A stretch of 64,000 nt of DNA from JAAYZQ01 sp034428935 (GTDB taxonomy: Bacteria > Chloroflexota > Anaerolineae > JAAYZQ01). Shown here piece after piece: positions 60,064 to 64,000 of the stretch. The stretch spans positions 1 to 64,000 of the forward strand of contig DAOUHB010000155.1 of assembly GCA_034428935.1 (NCBI GenBank), written 5' to 3'. Numbering within the stretch: the stretch's first letter is position 1; each line of letters begins with the position of its first letter. A program made the position numbers and the translations under genes. Under the pieces are notes generated by a model. The model made no database searches. It saw only the letters and a list, made by a program, of their open reading frames with translations, and was not told the origin of the DNA.

Positions 60064-63000
60064 CTAGTGCGCGATCAGCGGCAGGTAGATGTCGTGGAAC
60101 TGCTCGGCGATCAGGATCCGGATCGTTTTGGGCTGCGACCAGTGGCCCTCGTTGTCCTGAACGGCAAAGCTAAAGTCGTGCAGGCCGGGGATGAGGCCCC
60201 TGGGCGGGAACTGCCAGATCCGCTCCTTGCACTCGTGGCCCTCGATGTCCGACCACCAGCGCACGTTGTCGATGCCGCTGCCGGCCGGATCGTCCTCGTT
60301 GCCGATGCGGTCGAGGTCACGGCCGCCACCGACCAGGATGATGTCCGGGTCGTCGTAGGCGGCCTTCAAGGTGCTGACGTAGACGATGGTGGCTACGGGA
60401 GGACGCTCCCTGGTGGTGGCGACGTCGTCCGGCTCGTACATAAACCGGCGGTAGATGATGTCGCTGTCAAAGACCAGCTCGTGGCCATCGGGAAGGATCT
60501 CTTCCTGCCACTGGTTCCAGACGGCGTACATGAAGGTGCCGCCGGGGTTGACCAACATGCCGGCCTCGCCCGAGAGGATCTCTGCCTTGTTCTCCGCCCA
60601 CGGCCAGCGGTAGTCCTCGATTTCTCCGGTTTCCTCGTCGTACCAGTCTGGATCCAGCTCCCAGACGTCGCCGTAGACGGTTGCGCGGCTGTAGTAAAGG
60701 TTTAGCGGCACCGCTTCGCCCTCGGCGACGGTGGTGTTGTCGCCCGTCTCGTAGATCATGAAGAACTTGCTGGGATCACGCACCAGATCATCGTCGTAGG
60801 GCAGGGTCTCTGATGGGGTGCCGATGTTGGCTTCCAGCCAGTCGGTGCGGATGGTGGGGTAGAGCTTCAGGCCGCCGGTGGGTGAATAGCGCGGGTCGAG
60901 GATGGTGATCTTGTTGCCGATCAACTGCGAGACGTTGCGGCCTTGCTCAAACGCACCGGCGGCGTAGGTGAACTCGGTTCCCACGCACTCGTCTGCCGAG
61001 GTTTCGACGCAGTAGTTCTCCGTCGCCGTCGTGCCCACCCCGCCCAGCTCACCAGGGGTCGTGGTCCAGGTCAGGCCTCCGTCGAAGGAGCGGCGCACGT
61101 ACAGGTTGTAGTGGTCGTTGCCGACGGTTTGGGCTTTCCAGTTGGGCGAAAATGCGTACATCATCATCACATAGTCGCCGTCCAGGAAGCCGCGGTGGCC
61201 CTTGGCCAGATCGAAGGGGTTCTCCCAGCTCTGGTCGTCCAGGTCGTTGTCATCCTCGCAGCCGTCGATGGCGGACGCGCCGTCGCACTGGCGCCACTCG
61301 AGGACCTTGGGGAATCCGCTGATTTCATCCGGGATGCTGCCGTCGTCGGCCACCGGGAATGTGTCGGCGCAGGCATCGTTGCCTGTCCCGCCGCTGCACT
61401 CGACGATGGTGCTGCCCGAGATATTGATGGCGGGCGACAGGCAAAGGCCCTTCAGGTAATTGGGGTTGGTGCCGTCGGTATAGGCCCACTCGCCGCACTC
61501 CATGTTCTCGAAAGCGTAGGGATTGTCCACCGCCGGGTCAAACTCCTCGGGTATGACCACGCGCCGCAAGAAGATGTCGGCCGGGCCGCCCTGGTTGATG
61601 ATGCCCTGCTTGTAGATCAGCATCGCCGACAGGCCGCTCTCGGAGTCCACCGCTGCCTGCACCGAGTTGGTGGTCAGCGCAAAGCGGCGGGCAATCTCGG
61701 TCAGATAGAAGTCGCCGCCATTGAGCGGATCGATCTGGACGGGGAAGAAATCGTACTCGTCGCACTCGTAGTCCGCCCCCACCGTCCAGGGGCTGCAAGT
61801 GGCCGGCTGGTTGAGCATGCCACCCTGGTCGACGATGGGGTGGTCAAACATGTCAAAGGTGTAGTACCAGACGTCCTTGCCGATGTCGATGGGATTTTCC
61901 GCAGGGTAGCCGTACGGATCCACCAACTGGTCGCCCAAGGCCTTGGTCTCTTCGGCCGCCATGACCACCCAGGCGCTTCTCTCGACTACGCCGTCCTCGT
62001 CTGCGTCCACTGCACCCTCGGGGGTGTAGGGCTTGAGGTTGAGGCGCACGCGCGTGGAGGCCACGCGGCCGTTCAACACCCGCCCATCTTCGGTCACACA
62101 GATGTTAAGTGTGGCGCCGCCCGGAGTCGTCCATTCCATCGTCTCAGCGCAAAAGTCCGAGTCCTCCGTGGGACCTACCGGCAGTTCCAGCGGGTCGATG
62201 CCCTCGATGTTGTCAAAGTCGATGTAGCAATAGGGATCGCTGTTGATGGACTTGCACATATTGTTGTCGGTCAAGCGGACGGGCATGGCCATGGGCACGT
62301 ATGGTTTGGGTAGGGTGGCGTCCGTCAGGGCTCCGTACTCGGCCATGGTGAGGGGCTCCTCCACGGTGCCGTCTACATCGAACACCAGGTCAAAGTCCGC
62401 GTAGCTGATATACGAGTACCAGATGTCTGTCTTGCCGTTGGCAATGGCGCCGGACCAGCCCTCTCCGGGGCCCAGGCCCTGGCCAGGGCGCAGTCCCTCC
62501 GGGTCTTCCTGCCACGTCAAGATGCAGCCGGCTCCCATGGCGCAGTCAACCGCCGGCAGGTTCGCGTCGCGGGCGCCGGAGGTCAGCCGCTCGGGCTTGG
62601 TCCACATCGCGTAGGTGGCCTCTACCTCGGTCGTCGATGGATCATCGCCGGGGAGCAGCTTGCCGCGGGCCGTCCACACGCAAGAGTAGGGGATCTCGCC
62701 GATCTCGGGAAAGCCCTGCAACGTGTAATCCACCGAGCCCTGGGTGCCCTTCACGCCAAAGAGGTCGTAGAGATAGACGGCGTCCTTGCCATAGGCCTCT
62801 TCGAGGTCGGCAAAGTATCCTGCATCTTCCTCCTCGGTTGGGTCCAGCTTGTAGAGCGGGCTGCCGCCGTCGCAGTACTTGGACACCCAGGCGATAAAGA
62901 TCTGGTCTCCCGCCACCTGATGGACGACGTTGTGCACGTCACCCGGGTAAGCGTAGCCGTTTGCCAGGAAGAAGGATGACAGGTCGGCAGAGCGAGACAG

Positions 63001-63399
63001 GTTGGTGGTCCTCCAGCTCGTCCCATCGTCCAGGGAGACTCCGACGTAGGCATCGAAATGCCCAAAGCTCATCCCGCCCCGGATCGCCTCGGAGATGGCA
63101 ACGTCGCCGCCGGTGTCGTCGATGTAGACCGAAACCAGAGGCTTGGCATAGGAGCGGTCCTCATAAAGGGGGGTAGTATCCTCAGAATCGGCGAGCGGGG
63201 GATAAATCACCGGCCCGACCAGGCCGGTCGAAGCCTGGGCCGGCACGTAGAAATCCATCATATAGATGGCGGCCTTTTCCGTCTCGGCGTCGGGCGTCTT
63301 GGAAATGTTGCGGCGAAAGAGCGCGCCGTCTTCGGCGTAGGCCAGGTTTGACGCCAGCATGACGACAATCAAGGCGAATAGCAGGATCTTGGTCTTCAT
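60064..63399 (-). CDS. Large secreted Asp-box (sialidase-like propeller) protein, choice-of-anchor-like
   Basis: 1111 residues. Signal peptide ending LASNLAYA. The mature part is Asp/Tyr/Gly-rich with Asp-box motifs VSLDDGTSW (about 121-129) and SFDGGLTW (about 772), typical of BNR/sialidase-like beta propellers, but sialidase catalytic residues were not identified. It resembles proteins annotated choice-of-anchor O that occur beside multihaem cytochromes; this is from memory. It has several cysteine pairs and no CXXCH. The end HDIYLPLIAH resembles the YLPL tail of many Chloroflexota surface proteins. ATG overlaps the receiver-like gene (ATGA). Confidence 0.75.
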   Translation of the reverse strand: MKTKILLFALIVVMLASNLAYAEDGALFRRNISKTPDAETEKAAIYMMDFYVPAQASTGLVGPVIYPPLADSEDTTPLYEDRSYAKPLVSVYIDDTGGDVAISEAIRGGMSFGHFDAYVGVSLDDGTSWRTTNLSRSADLSSFFLANGYAYPGDVHNVVHQVAGDQIFIAWVSKYCDGGSPLYKLDPTEEEDAGYFADLEEAYGKDAVYLYDLFGVKGTQGSVDYTLQGFPEIGEIPYSCVWTARGKLLPGDDPSTTEVEATYAMWTKPERLTSGARDANLPAVDCAMGAGCILTWQEDPEGLRPGQGLGPGEGWSGAIANGKTDIWYSYISYADFDLVFDVDGTVEEPLTMAEYGALTDATLPKPYVPMAMPVRLTDNNMCKSINSDPYCYIDFDNIEGIDPLELPVGPTEDSDFCAETMEWTTPGGATLNICVTEDGRVLNGRVASTRVRLNLKPYTPEGAVDADEDGVVERSAWVVMAAEETKALGDQLVDPYGYPAENPIDIGKDVWYYTFDMFDHPIVDQGGMLNQPATCSPWTVGADYECDEYDFFPVQIDPLNGGDFYLTEIARRFALTTNSVQAAVDSESGLSAMLIYKQGIINQGGPADIFLRRVVIPEEFDPAVDNPYAFENMECGEWAYTDGTNPNYLKGLCLSPAINISGSTIVECSGGTGNDACADTFPVADDGSIPDEISGFPKVLEWRQCDGASAIDGCEDDNDLDDQSWENPFDLAKGHRGFLDGDYVMMMYAFSPNWKAQTVGNDHYNLYVRRSFDGGLTWTTTPGELGGVGTTATENYCVETSADECVGTEFTYAAGAFEQGRNVSQLIGNKITILDPRYSPTGGLKLYPTIRTDWLEANIGTPSETLPYDDDLVRDPSKFFMIYETGDNTTVAEGEAVPLNLYYSRATVYGDVWELDPDWYDEETGEIEDYRWPWAENKAEILSGEAGMLVNPGGTFMYAVWNQWQEEILPDGHELVFDSDIIYRRFMYEPDDVATTRERPPVATIVYVSTLKAAYDDPDIILVGGGRDLDRIGNEDDPAGSGIDNVRWWSDIEGHECKERIWQFPPRGLIPGLHDFSFAVQDNEGHWSQPKTIRILIAEQFHDIYLPLIAH

Positions 63400-63860
63400 C
63401 TCGTATTTCCCTCCTTTGGAACGAGGTCTGTCAGTTTTGCGTCCAAATCAGGTCCGTTGAGGTGCCATTCGCCCTGGTCGAACAGCGGGCTGGGGACCCC
63501 GCCCTTCGCGTGGCGGCGAATGATCTCGGTCAGGTCTTCTGCGGTGGGCGTGGAATAGTGGTGGCCGCAGACGACGATGGCCTCCTGGCGCTCCTGGTCC
63601 ACACACAGAATAGAGACGCCTGGCTGTTCCCGGAGCAACGAAACAGCCAGGCGGCAGTTGTCGCCATTCAGATCCATGACGACGAGGTCGGGGCGCAACG
63701 ACTTGAGGCGCTGAGGAGCATCGACCACGCTGCCGTAAATTCCGATCACCCCAATCTCGCCGGTGCCATGCAGGCAGGCCTCGACGGATTGAATAAAGAG
63801 CGCATCCCCAAAGAGGATGACGAGCTCCTGGTCTCTGGAGGAGTTGTCGGTTTGCTCCAC
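63396..63860 (-). CDS. Small degenerate receiver-like protein (copy 2)
   Basis: 154 residues. Paralogue of 49826-50188: LVILFGDALFIQSVEA near the start, Asp63 in RPDLVVMDL, and AIVVCGHHYS in the place of the lysine segment. The first acidic pair is again reduced. A 35-residue extra C-terminus follows the fold. GTG start with GGAGG nine bases upstream. It overlaps the large secreted protein by ATGA, so it is translated with it. First gene of the redox cluster within this window. Confidence 0.65.
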   Translation of the reverse strand: MEQTDNSSRDQELVILFGDALFIQSVEACLHGTGEIGVIGIYGSVVDAPQRLKSLRPDLVVMDLNGDNCRLAVSLLREQPGVSILCVDQERQEAIVVCGHHYSTPTAEDLTEIIRRHAKGGVPSPLFDQGEWHLNGPDLDAKLTDLVPKEGNTR

Positions 63861-64000
63861 GTGGAATTGCCTCCGTTGCCAGCCGGGATGGGACTGCAGA
63901 GTCCCGCTGGGGTGGATGGCTAGCGGCCACCCAGCACGTGCAGATAGCAGTGTCCGGCACGAGGTGGCTCGGTCCCACCCTGGCCGGGGTTCACGTGGGT
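63861..64000. other. Upstream edge of the redox cluster, no gene seen
   Basis: No convincing ORF. A short stem GGGACT/AGTCCC lies near 63890-63905. A promoter could lie further upstream, outside the window. Confidence 0.3.

Overview
The window is about 64 kb of GC-rich bacterial DNA with tightly packed genes. It looks like Chloroflexota, probably Anaerolineae-like: a division and cell-wall (dcw) cluster that includes the small basic protein Sbp, a GerMN/Gmad2 lipoprotein, an ECF sigma factor paired with a DUF5667-type membrane protein, archease plus RtcB, a B12-dependent ribonucleotide reductase, and a secreted protein ending in a YLPL-type tail. The taxonomic placement is inferred from gene content only. 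No rRNA is present, and the only tRNA is tRNA-Ser(GGA).

Layout. 1-2.6 kb: an inverted array of 23-bp repeats next to the tail of a sulfatase-like gene, a membrane protein, a possible decayed gene and a family-2 glycosyltransferase. 2.9-3.9 kb: a candidate small RNA or leader with its own promoter and terminator, then a coiled-coil zinc-ribbon protein. 3.9-8.9 kb (minus strand): a DAO-type oxidase and an ornithine-cyclodeaminase-like enzyme, then a GlcD/GlcF-like 2-hydroxyacid dehydrogenase pair behind a consensus promoter and a structured leader. 9-14.5 kb: two lipoproteins, YggT, YggS, a PgeF-type laccase-domain protein and a YdcF-like protein. 14.5-18.2 kb: nrdR, a CinA-like gene and nrdJ, with a pair of NrdR boxes at the promoter. 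18.4-36.4 kb: an almost complete dcw cluster, mraZ-rsmH-ftsL-ftsI-murF-mraY-murD-ftsW-murG-(CvpA-like)-murC-murB-ddl-ftsQ-sbp-ftsA-ftsZ, without murE. Its promoter carries four MraZ-type decamer repeats. 36.5 kb: tRNA-Ser. 37.4-47.8 kb (plus strand): nusA-ylxR-infB-rbfA-nrnA-truB, then ribF fused in frame to archease, then rtcB and sfsA; rimP is not where it would be expected. 47.8-50.2 kb (minus strand): a REC-GAF regulator, surE and a small degenerate receiver protein.

The most distinctive region is 49.8-63.9 kb, all on the minus strand. It encodes a degenerate receiver protein, a 1111-residue secreted Asp-box protein, a cytochrome b, a Rieske protein, c-type cytochromes with 6, 12 and 33 CXXCH motifs, and a membrane protein with a C-terminal zinc ribbon. 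Next to it lie an ECF sigma factor, a DUF5667-type partner and a second copy of the receiver-like protein. Several neighbours overlap by 4-11 bases, so this is probably one transcription unit. I infer a quinol-to-cell-surface electron-transfer route: the Rieske/cytochrome b pair oxidises quinol and passes electrons through the 6- and 12-haem proteins to the 33-haem protein. The N-terminus of the 33-haem cytochrome resembles the membrane-proximal domain of the sigma factor's partner, which may link the regulator and the redox chain.

Many promoters fit a TTG-rich -35, 17-bp spacer, TATAAT-like pattern, which suggests a conventional housekeeping sigma factor.
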